Positions 35,776-45,331 of a stretch of DNA of 59,355 nt are shown one piece after another (positions within the stretch are counted from its first letter, which is position 1; each line of letters starts with the position of its first letter). The translations under genes and the position numbers were made by a program. The stretch comes from Segetibacter sp. (GTDB lineage Bacteria; Bacteroidota; Bacteroidia; Chitinophagales; Chitinophagaceae): the NCBI GenBank assembly GCA_028288485.1, contig JAQBNO010000095.1, positions 1 through 59,355 of the forward strand. The letters are read 5' to 3'. Below the pieces are notes generated by a model. It was not told the origin of the DNA. It was given only the letters and a program-made list of their open reading frames with translations, and made no database searches.

Positions 35776-36126
35776 AGATTTATGTATATCTTATAAGCGC
35801 GTGAAGTTAAAGTAAGCAGTTTTGCTAAAATCGTTAAAATGAGTGCAAAACGAACCAAATTGCAGTAAAAAGAAAAAATCTTTTAAATTTATTTTGCAAA
35901 ATTTTTCGGCAACAAGATTGGCTGGTGCTGGCCTGAAAGTTGCTACCGTACTACGTTATAGTATATTAACAATATTGGTTTCTTTAAATATTTTTAATAA
36001 ATTGTAGGATTAAATAAAATATTTTGCGGTCTCCTTTCATTGTTAAGTCATAATTTTCATTAGAATTGTGGAACAAATTCTTTAACTATTTTTTTAAACA
36101 AATTCCTAAACACAAAAAATTGAATC

Positions 36127-36984
36127 ATGGCGGAAACTAAACCAACTGCAACAGTAAAAAGCTCAACTTCGGTTCAGCCAAAAAAATCAGGAAATTCTAT
36201 TTCGTGGATTGCGCCTTTAGCTTGTATTATTTTAGGTTACGTTCTTTGGCGTTTTGTGATTGGAGCTGATGCGAACTTTACGGCTCCTGATAAGGCAGGT
36301 GGATTTTGGCCCCAGCACGAAGGTCCAAAAAGTGCTCTTTCGCGGATGTATGAAGGCGGGATTATTGTACCTATTTTAATTGGTTGCTTCCTAATTGTTT
36401 TGACTTTTGTTATTGAACGATTTCTTACCGTATCAAAAGCCGCCGGCAGTGGCAGTATTACCGAATTTATTCGCAAAGTACAGTTTCACCTTGCCAACAA
36501 AGATGTTGACAAAGCAATTGCAGAATGCGACAAGCAAAAAGGTTCTGTTGGAAACGTAATGAAAGCTGGTCTTCGTAAATACAAGGAAATGATCGTTAAC
36601 ACTGAATTAGATACCGATCAAAAAGTATTAAATATTCAAAAAGAAGTGGAAGAAGCAACGGCTCTTGAGTTACCAATGCTTGAAAAAAATCTTGTATTTC
36701 TTTCGACAATTGCATCGGTAGCAACTTTGCTCGGTTTGTTAGGTACTGTGGTAGGTATGATTAAATCGTTCTCTTCATTAGGCGAAAGTGGTGGTGCAGA
36801 AGCTTCTCAAAAATTGTCACAAGGTATCTCTGAGGCCTTGTATAATACAGCCTTGGGAATCGGTACTTCAGCTATCGCTATTATCATGTATAATGTATTT
36901 ACAACAAGAATTGACGGTATCACCTATGGTATTGATGAGTCTGGTTTCACGTTAACGCAGAGTTTTGCTGCCAATTATAAATAA
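36127..36984 (+). CDS. exbB: MotA/TolQ/ExbB proton channel family protein
   Basis: A 285-residue inner-membrane protein forming the proton channel pentamer that powers TonB. A cytosolic tail of about 25 residues is followed by helix 1 (about 28-46) and helix 2 (about 76-95). A long cytosolic domain and helices 3 and 4 (about 190-215 and 235-260, with ATLLGLLGTVVGMIKSF) complete it. The first of four co-oriented genes with short spacers. Confidence 0.92.
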   Translation: MAETKPTATVKSSTSVQPKKSGNSISWIAPLACIILGYVLWRFVIGADANFTAPDKAGGFWPQHEGPKSALSRMYEGGIIVPILIGCFLIVLTFVIERFLTVSKAAGSGSITEFIRKVQFHLANKDVDKAIAECDKQKGSVGNVMKAGLRKYKEMIVNTELDTDQKVLNIQKEVEEATALELPMLEKNLVFLSTIASVATLLGLLGTVVGMIKSFSSLGESGGAEASQKLSQGISEALYNTALGIGTSAIAIIMYNVFTTRIDGITYGIDESGFTLTQSFAANYK

Positions 36985-37049
36985 TTCGAACTTTTTTGTG
37001 GAAAGTGACAAATTCGGCATCTTAATAAAATCGAACTAAAATCTAAATA

Positions 37050-37721
37050 ATGTCAAGACCCAAAATTGCCCGAAAAAGTACTGCGGTTGACATGACCGCG
37101 ATGTGTGACGTGGCTTTCCTGTTATTATCATTTTTCATTCTTACTGCTAAACCAAAGTCGTCAGAAAATATCACAGTAGAAACTCCAAGTTCGGTATCTT
37201 CTAAAGTAGCTCCCGAAAAAGACGTGACATTAGTTAGCATCACCAAAGACGGAAAAGTTTTTCTTTCGATGGATAACCCGGAAGTGAAGGAAGAGGTGGC
37301 AAACCAAATCAATGCAAATAATGGCGCGAGTCTCTCACCTGCTGATATTGCTGCCTTCAAAAAAGCCGAGTTTTTTGGTACGCCTATATCACAACTCAAA
37401 TCCTTTCTCCAGGTTCCTGCAGACAGGCTGAAGTCTGATCTGTTACCCGGAATACCTGCAATCGATACCCTTCACAACGAAATGGTTGATTGGATGAAAG
37501 CAATAGTTGCTGCCCACGCCAGTACAGGTGCTAAAATAAACATCCTGCTGAAGGGCGATAACCTTGCTAAATATCCGACTTTTAAAAACGTAATCACGGC
37601 TTTTAAAAAGAGCGAACAGTTTAAGTTTCAAATGGTAACTAATGCCGAAGGTGTTCCTGAAGGAACTGACCTTTGGAGAAAGTACATGAGGGGAGAAACC
37701 AACACTGCTGCTGAAGAATAA
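37050..37721 (+). CDS. exbD: ExbD/TolR family protein (first copy)
   Basis: A 223-residue single-pass protein. The essential intramembrane aspartate is in MTAMCDVAFLLLSFFIL (about 15-31). The periplasmic domain is longer than in E. coli ExbD (141 residues), with an insert of about 60 residues around FKKAEFFGTPISQLKSFL. It works with ExbB in proton-driven energisation of TonB. Two ExbD proteins per system are normal in Bacteroidota and probably form a heterodimer. Confidence 0.9.
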   Translation: MSRPKIARKSTAVDMTAMCDVAFLLLSFFILTAKPKSSENITVETPSSVSSKVAPEKDVTLVSITKDGKVFLSMDNPEVKEEVANQINANNGASLSPADIAAFKKAEFFGTPISQLKSFLQVPADRLKSDLLPGIPAIDTLHNEMVDWMKAIVAAHASTGAKINILLKGDNLAKYPTFKNVITAFKKSEQFKFQMVTNAEGVPEGTDLWRKYMRGETNTAAEE

Positions 37722-37767
37722 CAACAGTTACTATTAATTTTTTTTCTAACTAAATAAACTTTTTGAT

Positions 37768-38310
37768 ATGGCAGAAATGGATACCTCCGGTGGCGGTGGT
37801 CATAAAAAAGGACCCGGAGTCAAAAAGGCAAAAAAAGCATCAACGAGGGTTGATCTTACACCCATGGTTGATCTTGGTTTTCTACTGATCACTTTCTTTA
37901 TTTTTACAACCACTATTAGTCAACCTACGGCAATGAAACTCTTCCTGCCTAAGGACACTGACAAACCGGAAGAGCAAAATAAGGCAAAGGAAAGTGGTGC
38001 ATTAACCTTGTTGTTGGGTAAAAACAATAATGTTTATTACTACGAGGGTCAGCTGGCGGAGCAAGGTGCAAACTTTCAAAGTAGTACCATGAAGAAGGTC
38101 AGGGATATAATAATAAACAAAAAGAGATCTACTCCCAAAGATGATCTTGTTATTGTTATTAAACCAAGCGAAGAGTCTACTTATAAAGATGTAGTAGACA
38201 TCCTTGACGAAATGACTATAAATGATATTACCCGTTATGCTTTGGTAGATATCAGTGATGTTGAAGGTCAGTTGGTCAAAATAACCGATACAAATGGTGG
38301 CGCAAAGTAA
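37768..38310 (+). CDS. exbD: ExbD/TolR family protein (second copy)
   Basis: A 180-residue single-pass protein with a Gly/Lys-rich cytosolic start, the aspartate motif VDLTPMVDLGFLLITFFIF (about 28-46), and a compact periplasmic domain. It is the second ExbD of the operon, 46 bases after the first and 44 bases before tonB. Confidence 0.9.
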   Translation: MAEMDTSGGGGHKKGPGVKKAKKASTRVDLTPMVDLGFLLITFFIFTTTISQPTAMKLFLPKDTDKPEEQNKAKESGALTLLLGKNNNVYYYEGQLAEQGANFQSSTMKKVRDIIINKKRSTPKDDLVIVIKPSEESTYKDVVDILDEMTINDITRYALVDISDVEGQLVKITDTNGGAK

Positions 38311-38354
38311 AATTGACTTTCATAATACATCTAAACTTTTAAAGACTTTAAACA

Positions 38355-39194
38355 ATGGACACTAACCAAATCATGAAAGCCGATATTCTTGATCTCATCT
38401 TCGAGGGGAAGAACAAGGATTACGGTGCATATGAACTGCGGAAAACATATAACCGACGGGTCATGATCGCCATCGGTGGTATGGCCATCGCTTGTCTGTT
38501 ATTTTTCCTTAGCCAGGTGCTGGCAAATGACAACGATGAGGACAAGAACAAAATAATTGTTCAGGACGTGCAATTAGAGGATATTAAGAAGGCAGAGGAA
38601 AAGAAGCCCGAACCTCCTCCTCCTCCGCCGCCGCCGAAGCCTGAGCCACCAAAAGTGGAGATTACTAAATTCACCCCTCCTAAAATTGTTAAGGATGAGG
38701 AAGTGAAAGAACCCCCACCTCCGGTTGAAAAGCTTGAAGAAACAAAAATTGGTACCATTAACCAGGAGGGTAAAAAAGACGAAGGCTTTGTTGCCCCTCC
38801 GGTTGAAGAAAAAGGTACTGGCGTAGTTGAGGCTCCAAAAAAAGTAGAGGAAGACTACGATAAGGTATTTACTAAAGTAGAAAAGGAAGCAAAGTTTCCC
38901 GGCGGCCCTGATGGATGGCGCAAGTACCTTGAGAGAAACTTAAATGCTAACGTAGCCGCAGATGACGGTGCACCAATGGGTAATTATACTGTAAAAGTTC
39001 AGTTCATTGTTGATAAGGAAGGTTCAATCAGTAACGTACAGGCAATTGAAGTTCCAAAGGCCTGTCCAAGTTGCGGACCTGAAGCAGTGAAAGTTATTAA
39101 GAAAGGTCCAAAATGGGAGCCTGCGGTTCAAAATGGTAGAAATGTTATTTACCAGGCTATCCAATACGTAACGTTCCAGGTTGCAGAACAGTAA
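38355..39194 (+). CDS. tonB: Energy transducer TonB
   Basis: A 279-residue protein with one transmembrane helix (about 35-52), preceded by the Bacteroidota-type cytosolic start KADILDLIFEGKNKDYGAYE. A proline-rich spacer follows (about 81-130, PEPPPPPPPPKPEPP). The C-terminal TonB domain (about 180-279) includes VKVQFIVDKEGSISNVQAIE and WEPAVQNGR. It carries energy to outer-membrane receptors; no receptor lies in this window. Confidence 0.93.
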   Translation: MDTNQIMKADILDLIFEGKNKDYGAYELRKTYNRRVMIAIGGMAIACLLFFLSQVLANDNDEDKNKIIVQDVQLEDIKKAEEKKPEPPPPPPPPKPEPPKVEITKFTPPKIVKDEEVKEPPPPVEKLEETKIGTINQEGKKDEGFVAPPVEEKGTGVVEAPKKVEEDYDKVFTKVEKEAKFPGGPDGWRKYLERNLNANVAADDGAPMGNYTVKVQFIVDKEGSISNVQAIEVPKACPSCGPEAVKVIKKGPKWEPAVQNGRNVIYQAIQYVTFQVAEQ

Positions 39195-39203
39195 AACATT
39201 GAA

Positions 39204-39255
39204 GATGTATAAATTAAAAGTCCTCCCTTCGTGGAGGATTTTTAATTTATACATC
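39204..39255. terminator. Very long inverted repeat terminator after tonB
   Basis: Arms of 23 bases, GATGTATAAATTAAAAGTCC plus TCC (39204-39226) and its complement at 39233-39255, differ at one position that would form a G-U pair in RNA. The loop is CTTCGT. The GC-rich inner stem followed by TTTTTAATTT makes it a terminator. The arms extend well past what termination needs. Confidence 0.9.
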
Positions 39256-39304
39256 GTTCTGAAAAAGTCGGTTGACTTTTGTACCGGGTTTTGAAACAAT
39301 TCTC

Positions 39305-39330
39305 AACATCGTTGTGTCACTCCCTTGTAC
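39305..39330 (+). repeat. Dispersed intergenic repeat, GTGTCAC form
   Basis: AACATCGTTGTGTCACTCCC is followed by TTGTAC. Full-length copy, same TCCC variant as at 33101. Confidence 0.9.
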
Positions 39331-39465
39331 TTTTGCAACACTAAAGCATCTTTTTCCGTATTGTATAGTATCGAAATTAGTTGTAAAGCGTTGTGCACTT
39401 TCTTATACTTTATGTGTAAGGCAGGTAAATAAGAATTATTTAAACAATTTAGCAGGTTTATAGAA

Positions 39466-40848
39466 ATGCTCGGAAAACTGTCAGGCTGGGATGACACAAT
39501 TGTTGCGCTTGCCACTCCGCAGGGCATAGGCGCTATTGGCGTTGTAAGAGTAAGTGGAAAGGATGCCATTAGTATTGTTAATGAAGTATTCCCTTCAAAA
39601 GATCTTGCTAAGCAACCGTCACATACCCTTCATGTAGGTATGGTTGTTCAAAATACGATTCCTATTGACCAGGTAGTAATTTCTTTATTTAAAGCACCGT
39701 CGTCGTATACAGGTGAAAATGTGGTGGAAATATCTTCCCACGGCTCGCCTTATATATTGGAAAGAATAATTGGTGCAATTACACAGGAAGGTGCACGATT
39801 AGCTAAACCGGGAGAATTCACGCAAAGAGCATTCTTAAACGGAAAGCTTGATCTTACACAGGCCGAAGCAGTTGCTGATTTAATATCGAGTAATACTGAA
39901 ACCAGCCGGAGACACGCCTTACAAAATATACGCGGTGGTTTTTCTTCGATTCTTAAAGAACTAAGGGATCAATTATTAAGCTTTTCAGCTTTGATAGAAC
40001 TGGAGCTAGACTTTAGCCAGGAAGACGTTGAGTTTGCCGATAGAAGCAGGCTGACAAAAATTATTAATGGCGCAGAACACACAACTGCTGATTTGCTGGC
40101 TTCTTTTGCTCTTGGAAATGTAATTAAGAATGGTGTACAGGTTGCTATAATTGGAAAGCCAAATGCAGGTAAGTCGACACTATTAAATACCCTTTTGAAC
40201 GAAAACAGGGCTATTGTAAGCGAGATTGCAGGCACTACAAGGGATACAATTGAGGAAGTGCTGAATATTGATGGAATTTTATTTCGTTTAATTGATACTG
40301 CCGGTATAAGAGCTCACTCGCATGATGTTATTGAAAGTATTGGAATAGCGAAGAGCCTGGAGAAAATGGTACAGGCTGATGTGGTAATATACCTGTTTGA
40401 TGTAAACGAAATTTCTTCCGAGGAACTCCAGGTAGTTATCCACGAAATGCAGGAAAAGAATATTCACCACCTGTTAGTAGGAAATAAAATCGACCTGAGT
40501 ACAGAGGAAATACTTGCCGCCAAGTTCTCTAATATTAAGGTGTTATACATGTCGGCGGGTAACAAAAAAAATGTGGAGGTATTAAAGCAAAGGCTTGTTG
40601 ATGAAGTGATCGGAGGGAAACTGAAAGCAGAGAGCACCGTTGTGACAAACGCACGACATTATGAAGCTTTGCGACTGGTTCATCAATCCCTGCTTGATAT
40701 TCAACAAGCAATGCAGCTTGCTATTTCAGGGGATCTTTTGTCGCTGGATATACGAAGATGTCTGCATTATTTAGGGGAGATCACAGGCGAGATCACAAAT
40801 GAAGACCAGTTGGATTATATTTTTAGCAAGTTCTGTATCGGAAAGTAA
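39466..40848 (+). CDS. mnmE: tRNA modification GTPase MnmE
   Basis: A 460-residue GTPase that with MnmG installs the 5-carboxymethylaminomethyl group on U34 of several tRNAs. The N-terminal folate-binding domain has DTIVALATPQGIGAIGVVRVSG. The G domain carries IIGKPNAGKSTLLN (about 225-238), EIAGTTRDTIEE, DTAGIR and GNKID. The C-terminus ends FCIGK, retaining the catalytic cysteine. It stands alone between repeats. Confidence 0.97.
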   Translation: MLGKLSGWDDTIVALATPQGIGAIGVVRVSGKDAISIVNEVFPSKDLAKQPSHTLHVGMVVQNTIPIDQVVISLFKAPSSYTGENVVEISSHGSPYILERIIGAITQEGARLAKPGEFTQRAFLNGKLDLTQAEAVADLISSNTETSRRHALQNIRGGFSSILKELRDQLLSFSALIELELDFSQEDVEFADRSRLTKIINGAEHTTADLLASFALGNVIKNGVQVAIIGKPNAGKSTLLNTLLNENRAIVSEIAGTTRDTIEEVLNIDGILFRLIDTAGIRAHSHDVIESIGIAKSLEKMVQADVVIYLFDVNEISSEELQVVIHEMQEKNIHHLLVGNKIDLSTEEILAAKFSNIKVLYMSAGNKKNVEVLKQRLVDEVIGGKLKAESTVVTNARHYEALRLVHQSLLDIQQAMQLAISGDLLSLDIRRCLHYLGEITGEITNEDQLDYIFSKFCIGK

Positions 40849-41020
40849 CTACCCAGAACTAAACGTCCTCTTTCAGTTCGACACATTTTTCTTATTGCTT
40901 TGATCCCTTTTAAAAGAAGACGGGATGAGGTAGGCTGTATTGAAAAAAGAGTTTTCAAACGCAGAAGAAATTTCTTAACTGCTTTCAAAAACTCTTTCCT
41001 GTTAAATTCAATTACCCCAG

Positions 41021-41040
41021 GTACAAGTGTGCGACGCAAC
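41021..41040 (-). repeat. Dispersed intergenic repeat, GCGTCGC form, 5' end trimmed
   Basis: On the minus strand GTTGCGTCGCACACTTGTAC, lacking the ACATC start. In the mnmE downstream gap. Confidence 0.85.
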
Positions 41041-41095
41041 AAAAGATCCAGATAAATTAAATGCGGGTACCAAAAGAATATCACTCAACTCCCTA

Positions 41096-41941
41096 TCATT
41101 TAAGCTTCTTAAGAAATTCCAGGCTTAGGGGTATCTGTTCAACTGCCTTTGGTGATTCGTCTTCTATGAAGTAGTGTTTGATGCCGATTTTTTTAGCCTC
41201 TTTCATGATTTCGGCTATACCAACATCACCTTGCCCGAGAACTACGTTTGTTTCATCCGGTGCACGGCCTTCCTGGTTGCCCGGAGTACCTGGCTGGCGG
41301 TCTTTTAAATGTAACATAAGAAAACGATCGGGATATTTTTTGAGTAACGAAACAGGATCCTGGCCGGGGTGCTTCACCCAAAAAACATCCATCTCAAAAT
41401 TCACATATCGGGGGTCGGTGTTCTTTACCATATAGTCGAATTGCGTTCCATCTTCGTGTGGTCTGAATTCGTACCCATGGGGATGGTAACAAAACTTCAA
41501 ACCGTTTTCACTAAGCACTTTGCCTGCTGCATTAAAAACATCTATCGCCTTATTTAACTCAGCCTGGGTGAAGTCGCCTTCTTTGTGCGGCACCCAGGCG
41601 CACATGATATACTTCGCTCCAAATACTTTGGCCTTGTCAGCCACCGCTTGCGGGTCCTTTTCTAATTCGTCAAATCCCGCTCCATGACTTACCATCTCCA
41701 GGTTGTTTTGCTTCAACAGCTTCTTATACTCTTCTACCGGCAAACCATAAGTACCGCCACCTTCTATTTGCTTTATCTTCCACCCTTTTATTTTAGCAAG
41801 GGTTCCCGGAACATCAGTTTTAAACTCGTTTCGTAAACTATACAATTGCAACCCGATCTCCTGGGCAAACACGGAAGCACCCGAAATAAATAGTGTTATG
41901 CTTAAAACAAAAAGCCGGTTAAAAGTTGGTTTAATTTTCAT
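41096..41941 (-). CDS. Exported sugar phosphate isomerase/epimerase-like TIM-barrel protein
   Basis: A 281-residue protein with a Sec signal (about 1-24, ending VFAQ), then a xylose-isomerase-like AP2-type TIM barrel. It begins GLQLYSLRNEF, with ICAWVPH-type metal-site strands, CYHPHGYEFRP, FEMDVFWVKHPGQDP, MLHLKDRQPG and FIEDESP. His, Glu and Asp residues on the successive strands fit a divalent-metal isomerase. Such exported forms are frequent in Bacteroidota, but substrates are rarely known. The start at 41941 is taken because it opens the signal peptide; the open frame extends 105 bases further upstream. Confidence 0.85.
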   Translation of the reverse strand: MKIKPTFNRLFVLSITLFISGASVFAQEIGLQLYSLRNEFKTDVPGTLAKIKGWKIKQIEGGGTYGLPVEEYKKLLKQNNLEMVSHGAGFDELEKDPQAVADKAKVFGAKYIMCAWVPHKEGDFTQAELNKAIDVFNAAGKVLSENGLKFCYHPHGYEFRPHEDGTQFDYMVKNTDPRYVNFEMDVFWVKHPGQDPVSLLKKYPDRFLMLHLKDRQPGTPGNQEGRAPDETNVVLGQGDVGIAEIMKEAKKIGIKHYFIEDESPKAVEQIPLSLEFLKKLK

Positions 41942-42093
41942 TATAAGTTTTTGCTTTTTTACAATTGAAGGCTGTAATAATATTAGTGTAAACTGAAAGT
42001 GGTTTTCGTTAACAAGGATTGAATGTAGTGAAAATCTTGATTGCAATAAACAAACAGTGCCGGTACCTCGTGTTTTTAAATGTTTTGCTTAAA

Positions 42094-44943
42094 CTATAGT
42101 GCCTTTTCGGTATTCGACACAGTATTTTCGGGATTTAAAACAGCCTTGATGTAATTGTTCATATTAAAGTACTTTTTTGCACTTTCCTGAAGATCTTGTA
42201 CTGTTAATGCCGATGCCTGCTTTGAATACTGTAAGATCCAACTCGGGTCGGTTCTGTCTATCCACGCAGCGCTCAGTGATTGAAGCCAATAGTCATTTTG
42301 TTTTAACTGGTCTTCGTTTTGCTTCTTTATGGTCTCTTTGATTTTGTCTAAATTTTTCTGGTCGATACCTTTTTCCTGCGCATTTTTAATCATCTCAAAA
42401 AAGGCGCTGCTCAACTTCTCTACATTCTCCGGTCCGCATGGCACGCTTGCACTGATCGAATAATGGTTATAAGGCCTCATAATAAGACCGCCGCGTATAT
42501 TGGCTGTATAAACACCGCCCATTTCTTCCCTCAGTTTTTCAATCATCTGGATATTCAACACATCTAAAAGCACTCTTAATTTTAAGTTTTCCAGGTTAGA
42601 GAAGGGCGTTTCCCCGGTAAATATTATATTCAGAAAGCTTTGTTTGGCTGTGCCTTTGTTAATGTTTGCTTCAACAACTCCTTTAACCGGCCGAAGACCT
42701 TCATCTGCAAACTTGTTTTCCTTCTTTTTAGAAGGAAGGCTTCCCAAATAAGTCGCCAGTAAAGGTTTAAACTTGTTAACGTCTATATTTCCTACAAAAG
42801 TGAAATGCAAACCATGAACGTTGCTAAAAGTTTCCTTGTAAATGCTGAAAGACCGGTCGAGGTTTAATTTGTCATAGTCGGATGCCTTTGGCAACCCACC
42901 TGCCCATGGATTATTATTGTATTGTATCTTAGCTACAGTGTCGAAGAAATAATTGCGCGGATTTGCACTTAAATTTTTTATAAACCCTTTCTCTGTATTG
43001 ATGTAAGAATTGAATGCCTGGACATCTTTTCGGGGTTCAGTTAAGTACAGGTAAGTAAGTTGCAGAAAAGTTTCCAGGTCTTTTGCACTGCTCGTGCCTT
43101 CAATGCCCTCTTCATAAGCATTAAAATAAGGATGTACATTCACTGTTTTACCCGCCAGGAATTTTCCTAAATCTATCCGCGACATATTTTTCACCCCCAT
43201 GGTATTTACAAGTACTGCAGCTTTCTCTGCATTTTGCTTATCTGCAAGGCCAAATCTACGGCTGCCTCCCCACCTCCATGAATCCATTTGTATATCATCA
43301 TTTTTAAATTCGGTTGGCTTTAGCGTAACTGTAATTCCGTTACTGAGCGTAAGATCAGTGGTACCCAATGCTGCGTTCTTCTTTTCACTGATTATTTTAC
43401 CGGGTGTTGGCTTTTTATCCATTAGTGCAGTGGCAACCGCTTTTTCCTGGTAAGGTTTAACGGGCAGTTTATGAGCATCTGCTACCAATGTTAATAATTG
43501 GTTGTTTCCCGGCAGCTGGGCGGCGTTCTTTTCAGGTGCAAGCAACATAGCGAGTTTGCCCTGTGTTGTTTCCATTTTTTTGGAAACAGCGTTTATTTCT
43601 GCCAGTGTTATTGTTGGTAATACTTGTTTTATAAAAGCATACCGGTTAGTAATACCAATTATAGGTGAGCCTGTTAAATAGTTATTGACGTACTCCTGCA
43701 CAAAGCGGGCCGATTCCGTTTTGTCTTTGTCTTCAAAGGCATTGGTAGTCTGGTTCATTAAACTACTTTTCGCCCTGTCTAACTCGGTTTGAAGAAAGCC
43801 GTATTTTCTAACACTCTGGGTTGTATTTATTAAAGCATCAATGGCTGTTTTAGGAGGTTTATCGCCAATAGCAGCTATAGAAAAAAAAGAGCGGTAACCC
43901 CTGATGAAGTTTTGGAATGCAGTACTGCCAAACAGGAAAGGAGGGTCGGGCTGTTGGCTAAGTTCGTTCAGCCGCTGATTGATTAACGAATTAAACAGGT
44001 TCTCGACAATTGTTTCCCTGTAGGCGGCCCACGTATCAATTGGTTTTGCCGGTTCAATAGAATTGAAGACCTGCAGAATGTTAATGGTCTGTTCTTTATC
44101 GGTAAGCACCAGGCCCACATCCTGCTTTCTTTCAGCAATAGAAATAATTGCAGGCCGCGGTCTGGCCTGAGGTGGATTTTGGAACCCGCTGAAATGTTTC
44201 ACAATTTGTTGTTCAGCCAATTGCGGATCGATATCGCCCACTACAACTACAGCCATTAAATCGGGACGATACCAGGTTTTATAAAACCTGATTAAAGCTT
44301 CCGGCGTAAAGTTTTGTAAAATACTGTCTTTTCCTATGGGAAGACGTGAAGAATATAGTGAGCCGTTAAATAACTCAGGGTAAAATTTCTTACCCATTCG
44401 TTCGTTTGCACCTTTTCCTGACCTCGATTCTTCGAGCACAACGCCACGCTCTTTATTTATTTCGGCAGTATCAAGCGTTGCATTGCCTGCCCAGTCTGCG
44501 AGAATGGTAAAACCAGTATCAATTTTTCCAGGCGCATCAGTTGGTATTGGAAGAATGTAAACCGTTTCATCAAAGCCCGTATAGGCGTTCAGGTCTGCAC
44601 CAAATTTTACACCTATTGATTGAAGGTAACTGACCAGTTCATTTTTCTGAAAATGTTTCGACCCGTTAAAGTTCATATGTTCCAGCATGTGCGCCAGCCC
44701 TTGCTGGTCAGGATCCTCTAAAACGGAGCCTGCATTTACGACTAAGCGAAGCTGAACTTTTTTCTCCGGCTTTGTATTTTTCCTAATATAATAGGTTAAG
44801 CCGTTTGGCAGCTTACCAATTTTTACATCAGGATCAGGCTTTAATGTAGTAGTAAGCTCAAATTGCGAAAAACAAAATGGGGCAAAGAATAATGAACAAA
44901 GCAATAGCAGCAAATGACTAGCGGAAGTGTTTGTTTTTTTCAT
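42094..44943 (-). CDS. M16 family zinc metallopeptidase (pitrilysin/insulinase)
   Basis: A 949-residue exported peptidase with a signal peptide (about 1-26). The inverted zinc motif HMLEH (residues 85-89) and the third-ligand region EINKERGVVLEE (about 161-172) are intact in the N-terminal domain. Three further M16-type domains follow, the second half inactive as usual. It degrades peptides, probably in the periplasm. Single gene. Confidence 0.92.
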   Translation of the reverse strand: MKKTNTSASHLLLLLCSLFFAPFCFSQFELTTTLKPDPDVKIGKLPNGLTYYIRKNTKPEKKVQLRLVVNAGSVLEDPDQQGLAHMLEHMNFNGSKHFQKNELVSYLQSIGVKFGADLNAYTGFDETVYILPIPTDAPGKIDTGFTILADWAGNATLDTAEINKERGVVLEESRSGKGANERMGKKFYPELFNGSLYSSRLPIGKDSILQNFTPEALIRFYKTWYRPDLMAVVVVGDIDPQLAEQQIVKHFSGFQNPPQARPRPAIISIAERKQDVGLVLTDKEQTINILQVFNSIEPAKPIDTWAAYRETIVENLFNSLINQRLNELSQQPDPPFLFGSTAFQNFIRGYRSFFSIAAIGDKPPKTAIDALINTTQSVRKYGFLQTELDRAKSSLMNQTTNAFEDKDKTESARFVQEYVNNYLTGSPIIGITNRYAFIKQVLPTITLAEINAVSKKMETTQGKLAMLLAPEKNAAQLPGNNQLLTLVADAHKLPVKPYQEKAVATALMDKKPTPGKIISEKKNAALGTTDLTLSNGITVTLKPTEFKNDDIQMDSWRWGGSRRFGLADKQNAEKAAVLVNTMGVKNMSRIDLGKFLAGKTVNVHPYFNAYEEGIEGTSSAKDLETFLQLTYLYLTEPRKDVQAFNSYINTEKGFIKNLSANPRNYFFDTVAKIQYNNNPWAGGLPKASDYDKLNLDRSFSIYKETFSNVHGLHFTFVGNIDVNKFKPLLATYLGSLPSKKKENKFADEGLRPVKGVVEANINKGTAKQSFLNIIFTGETPFSNLENLKLRVLLDVLNIQMIEKLREEMGGVYTANIRGGLIMRPYNHYSISASVPCGPENVEKLSSAFFEMIKNAQEKGIDQKNLDKIKETIKKQNEDQLKQNDYWLQSLSAAWIDRTDPSWILQYSKQASALTVQDLQESAKKYFNMNNYIKAVLNPENTVSNTEKAL

Positions 44944-45080
44944 GTAAGGGAAGGATTAATTATTTGTAATATAATATTAATCCTTTTGCGGGCGAAGAAA
45001 TTGTGATAAAATATATACAATACCGGTAAGCTGTAGGGCCTTTTTTATTTTATGGACCCGTCATTTTTGCTACTATGAAT

Positions 45081-45104
45081 CATTGTTGCGTCGCACATTT
45101 GTAC
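45081..45104 (+). repeat. Dispersed intergenic repeat, GCGTCGC form
   Basis: CATTGTTGCGTCGCACATTT is followed by GTAC, in the 388-base gap between the M16 peptidase and the acyltransferase, which holds no gene. Confidence 0.88.
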
Positions 45105-45261
45105 TGGTGAGCACAATGGCGACAGACAACGGACGACTGAGAGAATGGCAAAGCGAATGTTTGCGGAATGCTATAGTCAATAGTTAATAGTCCATAGATC
45201 ATAGTAAGAACTATTTTTCACGTTTGATTTTTCACTTTTTCCTTCCCGCTCAATTTCCTAC

Positions 45262-45286
45262 TACAAGTTGCAGTGAGTGACACAAC
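45262..45286 (-). repeat. Dispersed intergenic repeat, GTGTCAC form with short insert
   Basis: On the minus strand GTTGTGTCACTCACTGCAAC is followed by TTGTA. A GCAAC insertion separates core and tail. It faces the copy at 45081 in opposite orientation, 158 bases apart. Confidence 0.75.
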
Positions 45287-45331
45287 CGGGGTTGAATAAA
45301 GGACTAATGCCGGTTACATAAAATGCATTTC

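Noticed and set aside
38561-38758. Glycine-rich minus-strand frame of 65 codons
   Set aside because: It is the antisense shadow of the proline-rich spacer of tonB.
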